A stretch of 64,000 nt of DNA from assembly GCF_900207585.1 (NCBI RefSeq), contig NZ_OAOP01000002.1, positions 310,001 through 374,000 of the forward strand, read 5' to 3'. This DNA is from Bacillus oleivorans. GTDB taxonomy: Bacteria > Bacillota > Bacilli > Bacillales > JC228. Under the pieces are notes generated by a model that searched no databases, was not told the origin of the DNA, and saw only the letters and a list, made by a program, of their open reading frames with translations. Positions 6,939 through 15,139 of the stretch are shown piece after piece. Positions within the stretch are counted from its first letter, which is position 1; every line of letters begins with the position of its first letter. A program made the position numbers and the translations under genes.

Positions 6939-7556
6939 TTGAATGGCTGGTTTTTTTATTGCTGTTTATGGTCCTGTTGGATAGTACTTACCTTTATCGT
7001 TCCAAAGAGTTTACCATATCGATTCTATATCGGCTGCTTTATTTTAATGAGCATTATTTTGTCCATATACAAAGTGCCCATCTTCCATTGGAGTGTTAAC
7101 CTGACGATCCTTATCTGGATGATAGGCTGTATGGTAAGCTTTGCTGCCCTTCCTTTTTCGAAAAGGCTGTATCAGATATGTGTTTCGTTTATCGTGATGC
7201 TTGTTTATGTAGTTTTCTTACTTTTTGAACTATATGACCCTATCTGGGTAATCGTGGATAGAAGATGGCTGCTATCTTTTATTATTGGAACGATAGCTAT
7301 CCTTATGAATGTAAAACTGCTGGATCGGATTGCTGCCACGATCATCGGGCTAGGGATGGGAGAATTTCTTTTTGCTTATGTATTATTTACAACGGGTATT
7401 AAATGGGATATCACAACCCCTCACTTTTTGGATCTCTGCTCAAGCATAGGAATTCTTATTTTATTATGGAGCGGCTTTGAATTCGTCATATATTACTTAA
7501 AAAAAATCTATACACCTCCATCACAAATTGAAAAGGAGAAACATAAGCCAGGATGA
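6939..7556 (+). CDS. yphA: YphA family membrane protein
   Basis: This 205-residue integral membrane protein has about six or seven predicted helices covering nearly the whole length (for example WFFYCCLWSCWIVLTFIV near 4-21 and FIIGTIAILMNV near 117-128). It ends in a short charged tail. The TTG at 6939 is preferred because GGGGGGAG lies 6 bases upstream; ATG codons at 6903 and 6912 lie before that ribosome binding site. The stop overlaps the start of yphB by 4 bases, so yphA, yphB and ypzH are one translationally coupled unit. The position between fni and der matches yphA of B. subtilis. The biochemical role is unknown to me. Confidence 0.8.
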   Translation: MNGWFFYCCLWSCWIVLTFIVPKSLPYRFYIGCFILMSIILSIYKVPIFHWSVNLTILIWMIGCMVSFAALPFSKRLYQICVSFIVMLVYVVFLLFELYDPIWVIVDRRWLLSFIIGTIAILMNVKLLDRIAATIIGLGMGEFLFAYVLFTTGIKWDITTPHFLDLCSSIGILILLWSGFEFVIYYLKKIYTPPSQIEKEKHKPG

Positions 7557-8452
7557 ATGAATATTTGTACCCCGTATTATACGGTATAGCAACAGGAATT
7601 ATAGCGAGACTCTATATGCTAAGGACGGATTACCGGCAATACCCTACATACCTGCACGGGAAAATCATACATATCGCATTGGGTGTAATTGCTTCCGGTT
7701 TAGGGACAATAGCAATCCCTGCCTTACTGGAGGAAGAATATACAGCTATCACGTTTTTAACAGTAGCAGCCTCTCAATTTCGTGAAGTGAGGAATATGGA
7801 AAGAAATACGCTTACTGAACTTGATACATATGAGTTAGTTCCAAGGGGAAAAACATATATCGAAGGCATTGCTGTAGCCTTTGAAAGCAGAAACTACCTA
7901 GTTATTTTAGCCTCAATGCTTTCAACCCTAATTTACGTTTTGTTTGGGTTATTTGCAGCTCTTGGAGTGACAGTTCTGCTTTTGATTGGCTGTAAAATCT
8001 GGATGGATGGCGGCAGATTGGGTGAGATTGTTGAAATAGAGTTTTCAGAGCCTCATTTCAAGGATGCTGGCCTTTATGTTGGAGATATCTATATTATGAA
8101 CATTGGAATCCCTGAAAAACAAGAGCTTATTTTAAAATATGGAATGGGATTTATTTTAACTCCGAAAGATTTTAATGCGATGACAACCATTGCTAATATT
8201 GGCCAAAGGCAGGCCATTCTTCATGATGTATCAACAGCCTTAGGTGTATTCAGTGATACTGGTGAACCTTCGTTAGTGCCTTTGGCGAAAAGGAATTTAG
8301 ACGATGGAAGGCTTGGAGTATTTGTTCTGCCCCAGATAAAAAATATAGAAGAAGCCATTAAAATTATTGAAGTAGTACCAATTCTAGAAAATGCAATAAG
8401 AATGCCCACCAAAAGACATGTTGAAGAAGAAGAAAGGCGTACCAATTTATGA
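7553..8452 (+). CDS. yphB: YIEGIA family membrane protein
   Basis: This protein of 299 residues carries the family-defining YIEGIA motif at residues 102-107. Hydrophobic segments lie near residues 4-20, 38-58 and 118-148. The C-terminal half is mainly soluble and mixed in charge, with the pattern DAGLYVGDIYIMNIGIPEKQELILKYGMGF. It overlaps yphA by 4 bases (ATGA), and its own 3' end overlaps ypzH by 4 bases. The family is found in spore-forming Firmicutes, always next to a small partner protein; here that partner is ypzH. The exact function is not known to me. The neighbours der and gpsA are unrelated housekeeping genes. Confidence 0.85.
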   Translation: MNEYLYPVLYGIATGIIARLYMLRTDYRQYPTYLHGKIIHIALGVIASGLGTIAIPALLEEEYTAITFLTVAASQFREVRNMERNTLTELDTYELVPRGKTYIEGIAVAFESRNYLVILASMLSTLIYVLFGLFAALGVTVLLLIGCKIWMDGGRLGEIVEIEFSEPHFKDAGLYVGDIYIMNIGIPEKQELILKYGMGFILTPKDFNAMTTIANIGQRQAILHDVSTALGVFSDTGEPSLVPLAKRNLDDGRLGVFVLPQIKNIEEAIKIIEVVPILENAIRMPTKRHVEEEERRTNL

Positions 8453-8634
8453 CGATTGAAAAATTTATTTTAGCAGCGATTACCACGAATCCGAAAAAGG
8501 CACCTAGCGGAGTTGCCGTATTTCATTGTGATAATAAAGACGAATTATTAACCGTTGCGAGAAATTTAGAAGCGATCTTAGATGGAATTGCCCACTCGTT
8601 AACAGAGGAGTTATATATAGTAGTAAGACACTAA
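8449..8634 (+). CDS. ypzH: Capping complex subunit for YIEGIA (YpzH-like)
   Basis: This 61-residue soluble protein overlaps the end of yphB by 4 bases. Proteins of this size directly downstream of YIEGIA proteins are annotated as a capping subunit of the YIEGIA complex. The sequence shows a compact alpha/beta pattern, with FILAAITTNP, GVAVFHCDNKDELLTVARNLEAIL and ELYIVVRH as the likely strands and helices. Strict overlap of yphA, yphB and this gene argues for a stoichiometric complex. The identification depends on context more than on sequence, because the protein is short. Confidence 0.72.
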   Translation: MTIEKFILAAITTNPKKAPSGVAVFHCDNKDELLTVARNLEAILDGIAHSLTEELYIVVRH

Positions 8635-8742
8635 TAGTCAAAGTTTTCTTGATAAGGTTCAATGGCCATAACTGTTCCAGAGAACAATAGAAATCATTGA
8701 AAAGGGATAAGGAGGCAAATATCGGGTAAGGGAGCGGCTGAA

Positions 8743-8835
8743 ATGTCCTTTGTAATAGGTTTTAGAAACACAACTGCACAGTTGATTTCACAATTAAAGA
8801 TGCAGAGCGCAATCTTTTTTGTTAAAATACTGTAG
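8743..8835 (+). CDS. Putative 30-residue hydrophobic peptide upstream of der
   Basis: A 30-codon frame begins at ATG 8743 with AAGGGAG 8 bases upstream, and stops at 8833-8835, two bases before a large terminator hairpin. The peptide is hydrophobic and basic at both ends (MSFVIGFRNTTAQLIS at the start, AIFFVKIL at the end), which could form one amphipathic or membrane helix. I do not recognise it. Ribosome binding site, frame and terminator together are what a genuine tiny gene would show, but chance cannot be excluded. No clear promoter was found. Between the ypzH stop and this frame nothing else was seen. Confidence 0.35.
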   Translation: MSFVIGFRNTTAQLISQLKMQSAIFFVKIL

Positions 8836-8837
8836 TT

Positions 8838-8892
8838 AGGACTGACCAGCAGACCTTAAAAGCAGGTTTGCACGCCTGAGGTCAGTCCTTTT
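8838..8892 (+). terminator. Large hairpin terminator before der
   Basis: Stem AGGACTGACC (8838-8847) pairs perfectly with GGTCAGTCCT (8880-8889), followed by TTTACAT. The 32-base interior holds further pairing (GCAGACC/GGTTTGC). It closes the yphA-yphB-ypzH unit, and perhaps the tiny frame just before it. Confidence 0.65.
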
Positions 8893-8947
8893 ACATAACT
8901 ATGGCCGGAGTAAAAAGTTTACATATATTTTGAGAGAGGTGATAGGA

Positions 8948-10258
8948 ATGGTTAAGCCTGTCGTTGCAATAGTGGGCCGTCCAAATGTCGGAAAGTCTAC
9001 TATTTTTAACCGTATTGTGGGAGAAAGAATCTCTATTGTAGAAGATATTCCCGGTGTTACAAGGGATCGGATTTACAGTACAGGGGATTGGCTCAATTAT
9101 GAGTTTAATGTGATAGATACAGGTGGTATAGAAATAGGAGATGAACCTTTTCTTGAACAAATCCGCGGACAAGCGGAGATCGCTATTGATGAAGCAGATG
9201 TGATTATATTTCTTACAAACGGACGGGAAGGTGTTACAGCAGCAGATGAACAGGTAGCTAAAATGCTTTATCGCTCCAAAAAACCCGTAGTTTTAGCTGT
9301 CAATAAGGTTGATAATCCGGAGATGAGAAGTCAAGTCTATGATTTTTATTCCCTTGGCTTCGGTGAACCTTTTCCGATTTCTGGAACACATGGGCTGGGG
9401 TTAGGAGATCTCCTTGATGAAGTCGTGAAACATTTCCCTAGACACGATGAGGAAGATTATGAAGACGATGTAATTAAATTTAGCTTAATTGGCCGTCCAA
9501 ATGTTGGGAAATCTTCATTAGTCAACGCCATTCTTGGAGAAGAACGTGTTATTGTCAGTGATGTTGCAGGAACGACTCGGGACGCCATCGATACATTTTA
9601 TACAGTTGACGGACAAGACTATGTCATTATTGATACAGCAGGAATGCGAAAAAAAGGGAAAGTATACGAAAGTGTTGAAAAGTATAGTGTACTGCGTGCA
9701 TTACGTGCGATTGAGCGTTCCGATGTGGTATTGGTTGTAATGGATGGAGAGGAAGGAATTATTGAACAGGACAAAAGGATAGCCGGATATGCTCACGAAG
9801 CAGGTAAAGCAGTCGTAATTGTCGTAAACAAATGGGATGCAGTCGAAAAAGATGAAAAAACGATGAAAAAGTTTGAAGAAAAGATTCGTGATCACTTTTT
9901 ATTTTTAGACTATGCACCGATCGTCTTTTTGTCAGCTAAGACGAAACAAAGATTGCATACGCTTTTCCCGATGATTCAGCTTGCAAGTGAAAATCATTCA
10001 ATGAGAGTGGAAACGAGCGTGTTAAATGATGTGATTATGGATGCGGTCGCTATGAATCCGACTCCAACACATCAAGGGAAACGCTTAAAAATATTTTATA
10101 CCACGCAAGTCTCTGTCAAACCGCCAACTTTTGTTGTTTTTGTCAATGACCCAGAGCTCTTGCATTTTTCGTATGAAAGATTTTTAGAAAATAGAATTCG
10201 TGAAGCATTTGGCTTTATCGGAACTCCAATTAAAATTTTTGCTAGACAGAGGAGTTAA
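8948..10258 (+). CDS. der: Ribosome biogenesis GTPase Der (EngA)
   Basis: Der is a double GTPase needed for late assembly of the 50S ribosomal subunit. The first G domain starts with GRPNVGKST at residues 10-18 and the second with GRPNVGKSS near 182-190. Each has its DxxG (DTGG, DTAG) and NKxD (NKVD, NKWD) motifs. The C-terminal KH-like domain begins near residue 350 and contains [21 protein letters not shown]. With ATG 8948, preceded by GAGAGGTGATAGG, the protein is 436 residues, the same as in B. subtilis; an in-frame start at 8930 lies upstream of that site. The gene gpsA follows after 18 bases. Confidence 0.97.
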   Translation: MVKPVVAIVGRPNVGKSTIFNRIVGERISIVEDIPGVTRDRIYSTGDWLNYEFNVIDTGGIEIGDEPFLEQIRGQAEIAIDEADVIIFLTNGREGVTAADEQVAKMLYRSKKPVVLAVNKVDNPEMRSQVYDFYSLGFGEPFPISGTHGLGLGDLLDEVVKHFPRHDEEDYEDDVIKFSLIGRPNVGKSSLVNAILGEERVIVSDVAGTTRDAIDTFYTVDGQDYVIIDTAGMRKKGKVYESVEKYSVLRALRAIERSDVVLVVMDGEEGIIEQDKRIAGYAHEAGKAVVIVVNKWDAVEKDEKTMKKFEEKIRDHFLFLDYAPIVFLSAKTKQRLHTLFPMIQLASENHSMRVETSVLNDVIMDAVAMNPTPTHQGKRLKIFYTTQVSVKPPTFVVFVNDPELLHFSYERFLENRIREAFGFIGTPIKIFARQRS

Positions 10259-10276
10259 TTTTCCTGAGGTGATCAA

Positions 10277-11326
10277 ATGAAAAAAACAAGTGTCACTGTT
10301 CTTGGAGCAGGAAGCTGGGGAACCGCCTTATCTATGGTCTTAGGGGATAATGGTCATGATGTCCGCCTTTGGGGTCATAAAAAAGAACAAATTGACAGTA
10401 TAAATAAAACAAGAATGAATGAAAAGTATTTGCCTAATGTGGTGCTCCCTGAAACCGTCCAAGGCTACGCTTCTTTACCTGAAGCATTAAAAGATGTAAA
10501 AAATATTGTTTTAGCGGTGCCTACTAAAGCCGTAAGAGAAGTTTTATACGAAATTCAGGAATGTCTGAATGAACCGGTTCTTATAATCCATGTAAGTAAA
10601 GGAATTGAACCAGATACACTGAAAAGAATATCAGAAATGATTAAAGAGGAAATGGATCCACGATTGCTAGATAATGTAGTAGTACTTTCTGGCCCGAGTC
10701 ATGCTGAAGAAGTCAGCCTAAGGCATCCTACTACAGTTACAGTGGCCTCAGAATCATTAGAGGCTGCTGAGAGTGCCCAGGATTTATTTATGAATCAAAA
10801 CTTTCGAGTTTACACAAATACTGATGTAATCGGCGTAGAATTAGGCGGTGCTCTAAAAAATATTATTGCTTTAGCCGCCGGGATCTCAGATGGACTAGGT
10901 TATGGCGATAATGCCAAAGCAGCCCTTATTACAAGAGGGCTTGCCGAAATTGTTCGTTTAGGGATTAAAATGGGTGCCAATCCTCTAACCTTTTCAGGTT
11001 TAACCGGGATAGGGGACTTAATTGTTACATGTACAAGTGTCCATTCCAGGAATTGGAGAGCGGGGAATATGCTCGGAAAAGGTAAAGATTTAGAGGAAGT
11101 CTTATCAAGTATGGGGATGGTAGTAGAAGGAGTAAGAACGACAAAAGCTGCCTATCAGCTCGCACAGCATTACGAGGTGGATATGCCGATAACTACTGCT
11201 TTATACCGTGTCCTATTTGAAAATATTAACCCTAAAGATGCAGTTGATGCCTTAATGGCAAGAATGAAAACGCATGAAATGGAAGAAACAGTCAACATCC
11301 TAGATGGACGCCTTGAAGAACAGTAA
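10277..11326 (+). CDS. gpsA: Glycerol-3-phosphate dehydrogenase [NAD(P)+]
   Basis: The enzyme reduces dihydroxyacetone phosphate to sn-glycerol 3-phosphate, the backbone for phospholipid and teichoic acid synthesis; PlsC earlier in the window acts on a later product of this pathway. The Rossmann motif GAGSWGTAL is at residues 10-18. SGPSHAEEV near 141, the catalytic lysine in GGALKNIIALAAGI near 193, and the GDLIVTCTSVHSRN motif near 240 are all present. Length is 349 residues (345 in B. subtilis). GAGGTGATCAA precedes the ATG. A terminator lies about 95 bases downstream. Confidence 0.97.
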   Translation: MKKTSVTVLGAGSWGTALSMVLGDNGHDVRLWGHKKEQIDSINKTRMNEKYLPNVVLPETVQGYASLPEALKDVKNIVLAVPTKAVREVLYEIQECLNEPVLIIHVSKGIEPDTLKRISEMIKEEMDPRLLDNVVVLSGPSHAEEVSLRHPTTVTVASESLEAAESAQDLFMNQNFRVYTNTDVIGVELGGALKNIIALAAGISDGLGYGDNAKAALITRGLAEIVRLGIKMGANPLTFSGLTGIGDLIVTCTSVHSRNWRAGNMLGKGKDLEEVLSSMGMVVEGVRTTKAAYQLAQHYEVDMPITTALYRVLFENINPKDAVDALMARMKTHEMEETVNILDGRLEEQ

Positions 11327-11420
11327 TATCAATCGTTTACAATTGATGCACAACCGTTTTATTATATTTGCAAAAACTGTATTCAGATGTATGGAATCGC
11401 TGATCAAATTAGGGAACTGA

Positions 11421-11456
11421 AGCTGAAAGGGCACGCTATGCCTTTTCGGCTTTTTG
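11421..11456 (+). terminator. Rho-independent terminator after gpsA
   Basis: Stem AGCTGAAAGGGCA pairs with TGCCTTTTCGGCT (two G-T pairs), loop CGCTA, followed by TTTTG. Confidence 0.75.
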
Positions 11457-11504
11457 CTGCTGCTCAAAAACCGGTATAATTGTACCTGAAATTTCGATAT
11501 TAAA

Positions 11505-11535
11505 TTTACTTTATTAATAATCCCTATGTTATAAT
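11505..11535 (+). promoter_or_regulatory. Possible sigma-A promoter for yphE-yphF
   Basis: TATAAT at 11530-11535 with TTTACT at 11505-11510 gives a 19-base spacer, slightly long. It lies just upstream of yphE and after the gpsA terminator, which fits a separate transcription unit. Confidence 0.4.
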
Positions 11536-11566
11536 TTCTGATGGACAACGTTTAGGAGTGGAAGAT

Positions 11567-11767
11567 ATGTCAGCAGCATTAATGAAAATGTGGTTTTCGT
11601 TTGGCTCGATGGGTCTTATGTTTCTTGCCATTATATCCATTTATTTAAGCAGATTTAAATTAAAAGGGATCTTTAAATGGGTTACAGCTATTATTGCGTA
11701 TCTTTTTATGATTGTAGCTGGATTAATCATGATTTTTGTTGTATTTAGCGGGCCAACCCCGTCTTAA
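11567..11767 (+). CDS. yphE: YphE family small membrane protein (DUF2768)
   Basis: This 66-residue protein has two predicted membrane helices (about residues 7-26 and 35-60) joined by a short basic loop (SRFKLKGIFK). ATG 11567 is favoured because AGGAG lies 9 bases upstream; the in-frame GTG at 11558 overlaps that site. Its place after gpsA and before yphF matches B. subtilis. The following yphF gene starts after 12 bases with its own AAAGGAGG site. I know no biochemical function for the family. Confidence 0.8.
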   Translation: MSAALMKMWFSFGSMGLMFLAIISIYLSRFKLKGIFKWVTAIIAYLFMIVAGLIMIFVVFSGPTPS

Positions 11768-11779
11768 AGGAGGCTAATC

Positions 11780-12496
11780 ATGATTAGAGTTATCAGTAAA
11801 CTAATGGGAATAATCGTTCTCGCGAGTTTTCTCTCCGGCTGTCTCTATCCTGACAGTGAACGGAGTCAAAACCAAATTCCATATATAGATCAGCTTGAGT
11901 CTGTTCAGAATGCAATTGATCAGTTTCAGGCTGATCAGGGCGGACTTCTTCCTATAAAAACAAAAGAAGGGGATACCCCTATTTATCAAAAGTACTTAGT
12001 CGACTTTGGTAAATTGGTCCCTAAATATATGCCTGAACCTCCAGGCAATTCTTTTGAAAATGGGGGGGTCTATCAATATGTGTTAGTGAATGTGGAAAAA
12101 GATCCGACCGTAAAGGTTTTTGACCTGCGTATTTCTGAACAGATTAATGAAATAGCACTAAAAATCAGGGTAAATGGATATCCTCCCTATAAAGAAGCTT
12201 TAGCTTATAATGTGTATTCACTCGATTTCAGTAAAATTGGATACAGAGAGGCTCCCACCGTCAAAAGTCCTTATACAGGCATTGAATTACCGTTTGTAAT
12301 CAATGGTCAGGGAGAACTATTTGTTGACTATCGAACCGATTTGTACAAAGCTTTAAAGGAACATTCACATCATCTCAATCCAGGTGAGGATATCAGGTCG
12401 ATTTTACTAGACAGTTCTGTTTTCGTTCCTGCCTACTCCTTGCCCTATACGATTGATGCAAATTCAGACGAACCTATCTTTATGACTGAAGAATAG
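11780..12496 (+). CDS. yphF: YphF family lipoprotein
   Basis: The N-terminus is a lipoprotein signal: basic MIRVISK, a hydrophobic stretch and a lipobox LSGC with the acylated cysteine at residue 21. The mature protein of about 218 residues should sit on the outer face of the cytoplasmic membrane. It has an N-terminal helix (QLESVQNAIDQFQADQGGLLP), as in YphF, followed by beta-rich sequence. The length of 238 residues is close to the B. subtilis protein. AAAGGAGG lies 8 bases before the ATG. The terminator hairpin overlaps the last codons. The role is unknown; it lies just before the spore-morphogenesis gene spoIVA. Confidence 0.82.
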   Translation: MIRVISKLMGIIVLASFLSGCLYPDSERSQNQIPYIDQLESVQNAIDQFQADQGGLLPIKTKEGDTPIYQKYLVDFGKLVPKYMPEPPGNSFENGGVYQYVLVNVEKDPTVKVFDLRISEQINEIALKIRVNGYPPYKEALAYNVYSLDFSKIGYREAPTVKSPYTGIELPFVINGQGELFVDYRTDLYKALKEHSHHLNPGEDIRSILLDSSVFVPAYSLPYTIDANSDEPIFMTEE

Positions 12497-12517
12497 TCAT
12501 AAAGATAGGTTTTTTTA
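12471..12517 (+). terminator. Rho-independent terminator overlapping the yphF 3' end
   Basis: AACCTATCTTTATGACT pairs perfectly over 17 bp with AGTCATAAAGATAGGTT around a 7-base loop that contains the yphF stop region, followed by TTTTT. Very strong. Confidence 0.85.
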
Positions 12518-12843
12518 TTTTGGCGTTCATACAGAATTGCCCCGGTTCAAAACCAAGTTCTGCGAGGTCAATCCAATCTGTCAACTAGTGGTCTTATCCA
12601 AAAAGAAAGATTTCATTGCTCTTCATGTCATAAGCTAGCTATTTATAAATATATTGTAAGAGAGGTCCTTTTACTTCTTATGCATTCGACCGGTAAGATA
12701 AAACGGTTTCTATAAATGTTTACAAAAGGAGGAATTTTTCATTAAAAATAGTCATAAACATTTCGGACAACATCATAAACATATATTGTCCAAAAGAATC
12801 ATACTCGGAACATCCCAGCAAAAAATGGTCGGGAGGGGATCAC
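12518..12843 (+). promoter_or_regulatory. spoIVA upstream region with possible sigma-E promoter
   Basis: This 326-base region has no recognised gene. Near 12751-12780, TCATAAA followed about 15 bases later by CATAAACAT resembles a sigma-E promoter (mother cell), which would fit spoIVA regulation in B. subtilis. A perfect AAAAGGAGG at 12725-12732 has no ATG, GTG or TTG at the right distance. It is followed by ATT at 12741, which opens a 41-codon histidine-rich frame running to 12866, across the spoIVA start. Whether that frame is translated is unknown. Confidence 0.4.
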
Positions 12844-14322
12844 TTGGAAAAGGTAGATATTTTTAAAGATATTGCTGAACGTACAGGAGGCGATATTTAC
12901 TTAGGAGTCGTCGGTGCAGTTCGAACTGGGAAGTCAACATTTATAAAGAAATTTATGGAACTGGTTGTTTTGCCTAACATCGGAAATGAGTCAGATCGGG
13001 CTAGAGCACAAGACGAGCTTCCACAAAGTGCAGCTGGAAGAACAATCATGACAACAGAGCCCAAATTCGTGCCTAATCAAGCAGTTACAGTACATGTTGA
13101 TGAAGGATTAGAAGTAAATGTAAGACTCGTCGATTGCGTTGGCTATACGGTGCCTGGTGCAAAGGGCTATGAGGATGAAAATGGACCGCGTATGATTAAC
13201 ACACCGTGGTACGAAGAACCCATCCCGTTCCATGAGGCTGCAGAAATTGGAACGAGAAAGGTTATTCAAGAACATTCAACCATTGGCGTAGTGATCACGA
13301 CAGACGGATCGATTGGAGAAATTCCGCGCTCGGACTATGTGGAAGCAGAAGAAAGGGTTATTGAGGAATTAAAAGAAGTTGGCAAGCCTTTCATTATGGT
13401 TATCAACTCTGTGCGCCCTCACCACCCAGAAACTGAGCAGCTTCGGAATCAATTATGTGAAAAATATGATATTCCAGTTGTTGCAATGAGTGTGGAAAGT
13501 ATGCGTGAAGGGGATGTTTTAAACGTCCTCAAGGAAGCACTTTACGAATTCCCGGTTCTAGAAGTAAATGTGAATTTACCGAGCTGGGTTATGGTATTAA
13601 AAGATGAGCATTGGCTAAGAGAAAGCTATCAGGAAGCGGTTAAGGAAACTGTAAAGGACATTAAACGGCTTCGCGATGTTGACCGCGTCGTTCATCAGTT
13701 TGCCGAATACGAATATATCGAAAGAGCTGGACTCGCTGGGATTGAAATGGGTCAAGGGGTAGCAGAAATTGACCTTTATGCTCCAGACGATTTGTACGAT
13801 GAGATCTTAAAAGAAATCGTAGGAGTTGAAATCAGAGGAAGAGATCACCTTTTAGAGCTTATGCAAGACTTTGCTCACGCAAAACGTGAGTATGACCAGG
13901 TTGCTGAAGCGCTGAAGATGGTGAAGCAAACAGGCTATGGCATCGCCGCACCAACCCTATCCGATATGAGCTTGGATGAACCTGAAATTATCAGACAGGG
14001 TTCACGGTTTGGTGTACGGCTAAAAGCGGTTGCCCCATCTATCCATATGATTAAGGTTGATGTAGAATCTGAATTCGCTCCAATCATTGGGACTGAAAAG
14101 CAAAGCGAAGAGCTGGTCCGATATCTGATGCAGGACTTTGAGGATGATCCGCTATCCATCTGGAATTCAGACATTTTTGGCCGCTCTTTAAGCAATATTG
14201 TAAGAGAAGGTATTCAGGCAAAGCTTTCCTTAATGCCAGAAAATGCACGCTATAAATTAAAAGAGACCTTAGAACGCATTATCAACGAAGGTTCAGGCGG
14301 ATTAATTGCGATTATCTTATAA
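12844..14322 (+). CDS. spoIVA: Stage IV sporulation protein A
   Basis: SpoIVA is a mother-cell ATPase that polymerises on the forespore surface, recruited by SpoVM, and forms the basement layer of the spore coat; it is also required for cortex formation. The Walker A motif GAVRTGKS is at residues 24-31. The middle domain and the conserved C-terminal end (INEGSGGLIAIIL), which takes part in membrane and SpoVM anchoring, are intact. The 492 residues equal the B. subtilis length, and as there the start codon is TTG, with GGGAGGGGAT just upstream. It is monocistronic, with a terminator directly downstream. Confidence 0.98.
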   Translation: MEKVDIFKDIAERTGGDIYLGVVGAVRTGKSTFIKKFMELVVLPNIGNESDRARAQDELPQSAAGRTIMTTEPKFVPNQAVTVHVDEGLEVNVRLVDCVGYTVPGAKGYEDENGPRMINTPWYEEPIPFHEAAEIGTRKVIQEHSTIGVVITTDGSIGEIPRSDYVEAEERVIEELKEVGKPFIMVINSVRPHHPETEQLRNQLCEKYDIPVVAMSVESMREGDVLNVLKEALYEFPVLEVNVNLPSWVMVLKDEHWLRESYQEAVKETVKDIKRLRDVDRVVHQFAEYEYIERAGLAGIEMGQGVAEIDLYAPDDLYDEILKEIVGVEIRGRDHLLELMQDFAHAKREYDQVAEALKMVKQTGYGIAAPTLSDMSLDEPEIIRQGSRFGVRLKAVAPSIHMIKVDVESEFAPIIGTEKQSEELVRYLMQDFEDDPLSIWNSDIFGRSLSNIVREGIQAKLSLMPENARYKLKETLERIINEGSGGLIAIIL

Positions 14323-14327
14323 CTGAT

Positions 14328-14356
14328 AAGACTCCAGTACGGGGTCTTTTTTTCTT
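14328..14356 (+). terminator. Rho-independent terminator after spoIVA
   Basis: AAGACTCC, loop AGTAC, GGGGTCTT (one mismatch), followed by TTTTTCTTTTTT. Confidence 0.8.
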
Positions 14357-14488
14357 TTTTCTTCGTATTTTTCTGCAATTTTTCCCCAAAAGTACTATTT
14401 ATATGTAATAGAAAAGAAAAGATTCCCATTATTTCAAGAAATAATCTTGCTAAGATGAAGTGATTGTGATAATCTTTTAACAGAATTA
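14357..14488. other. Start of hbs upstream region, no gene seen
   Basis: A+T-rich stretch between the spoIVA terminator and the structured hbs leader. It presumably holds the hbs promoters, but no pair with convincing spacing could be chosen by eye. Confidence 0.3.
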
Positions 14489-14590
14489 ACCGCGTAAACC
14501 TATGGTATTCCGCGGTTTCTTCGGAGGTACATGTATATATTCTGGTAATTTTGTCAGTAATGTATATAACAGTATTTATTTTTCCGAAGA
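14489..14590 (+). promoter_or_regulatory. Structured leader of hbs with two hairpins and a mini-ORF
   Basis: ACCGCG (14489-14494) pairs with CGCGGT (14511-14516). The adjoining TCTTCGGA (14518-14525) pairs perfectly with TCCGAAGA (14583-14590). The second stem covers a good GGAGG site that serves a five-codon frame (ATG 14531, M-Y-I-F-W, stop). The arrangement lies about 30 bases before the real hbs ribosome binding site and may affect hbs expression. This is inference from base pairing only. Confidence 0.4.
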
Positions 14591-14622
14591 TAGTCTCCAA
14601 ATTTTGGGAGGAGGTGAATGGC

Positions 14623-14895
14623 ATGAACAAAACAGACTTAATTAGTGCTGTCGCTGAAGCAAGTGAGCTTTCTAAAAAGGATGCAACTAAGGCAGTTGAC
14701 GCTGTCTTCGATTCAATCTTAGGAGCTTTACAAAACGGTGAAAAAGTACAATTAATTGGATTTGGAAACTTTGAAGTTCGTGAGCGTGCTGCACGTAAAG
14801 GGCGCAATCCACAAACTGGTGATGAAATCGAAATCGCAGCGAGCAAAGTTCCTGCATTCAAGCCTGGAAAAGCTCTTAAGGATGCTGTGAAGTAA
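14623..14895 (+). CDS. hbs: DNA-binding protein HU (HBsu)
   Basis: HU is the main nucleoid protein, a homodimer that bends and packages DNA; in spores it also works with SASP proteins. The 90 residues begin [19 protein letters not shown] and include the beta-arm segment [50 protein letters not shown] precedes ATG 14623; upstream in-frame ATGs at 14551 and 14560 lie in the leader and are not homologous. The gene is monocistronic, between spoIVA and folE as in B. subtilis, with a strong terminator after it. Confidence 0.97.
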   Translation: MNKTDLISAVAEASELSKKDATKAVDAVFDSILGALQNGEKVQLIGFGNFEVRERAARKGRNPQTGDEIEIAASKVPAFKPGKALKDAVK

Positions 14896-14918
14896 TTACA
14901 TATTCATTAACAGGCTAA

Positions 14919-14952
14919 TGGGGACTGATTTGATCAGTCCCCATTTAATTTT
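14919..14952 (+). terminator. Rho-independent terminator after hbs
   Basis: TGGGGACTGA, loop TTTGA, TCAGTCCCCA, followed by TTTAATTTTT. A perfect 10-bp stem. Confidence 0.88.
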
Positions 14953-15139
14953 TATAAAAACTCTTACATATGTGAGTCAGTTATGCTTTGATAGAAATAG
15001 GAAGTAAACAATAGGGCAAAATAAGAAAGCCGGTTTAAGCTGAAGGGTTCTTCTTTGCTCTATTTTTAGACCATGTGCTAGTATGGGTATGAAATAAACA
15101 GATAGATAACAATCGATTCTGCCTCTAGGAGGAGAACTT

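Noticed and set aside
14250-14861. Minus-strand frame of 203 codons
   Set aside because: It is antisense to the end of spoIVA, the hbs leader and hbs, with no ribosome binding site and composition of a shadow frame.
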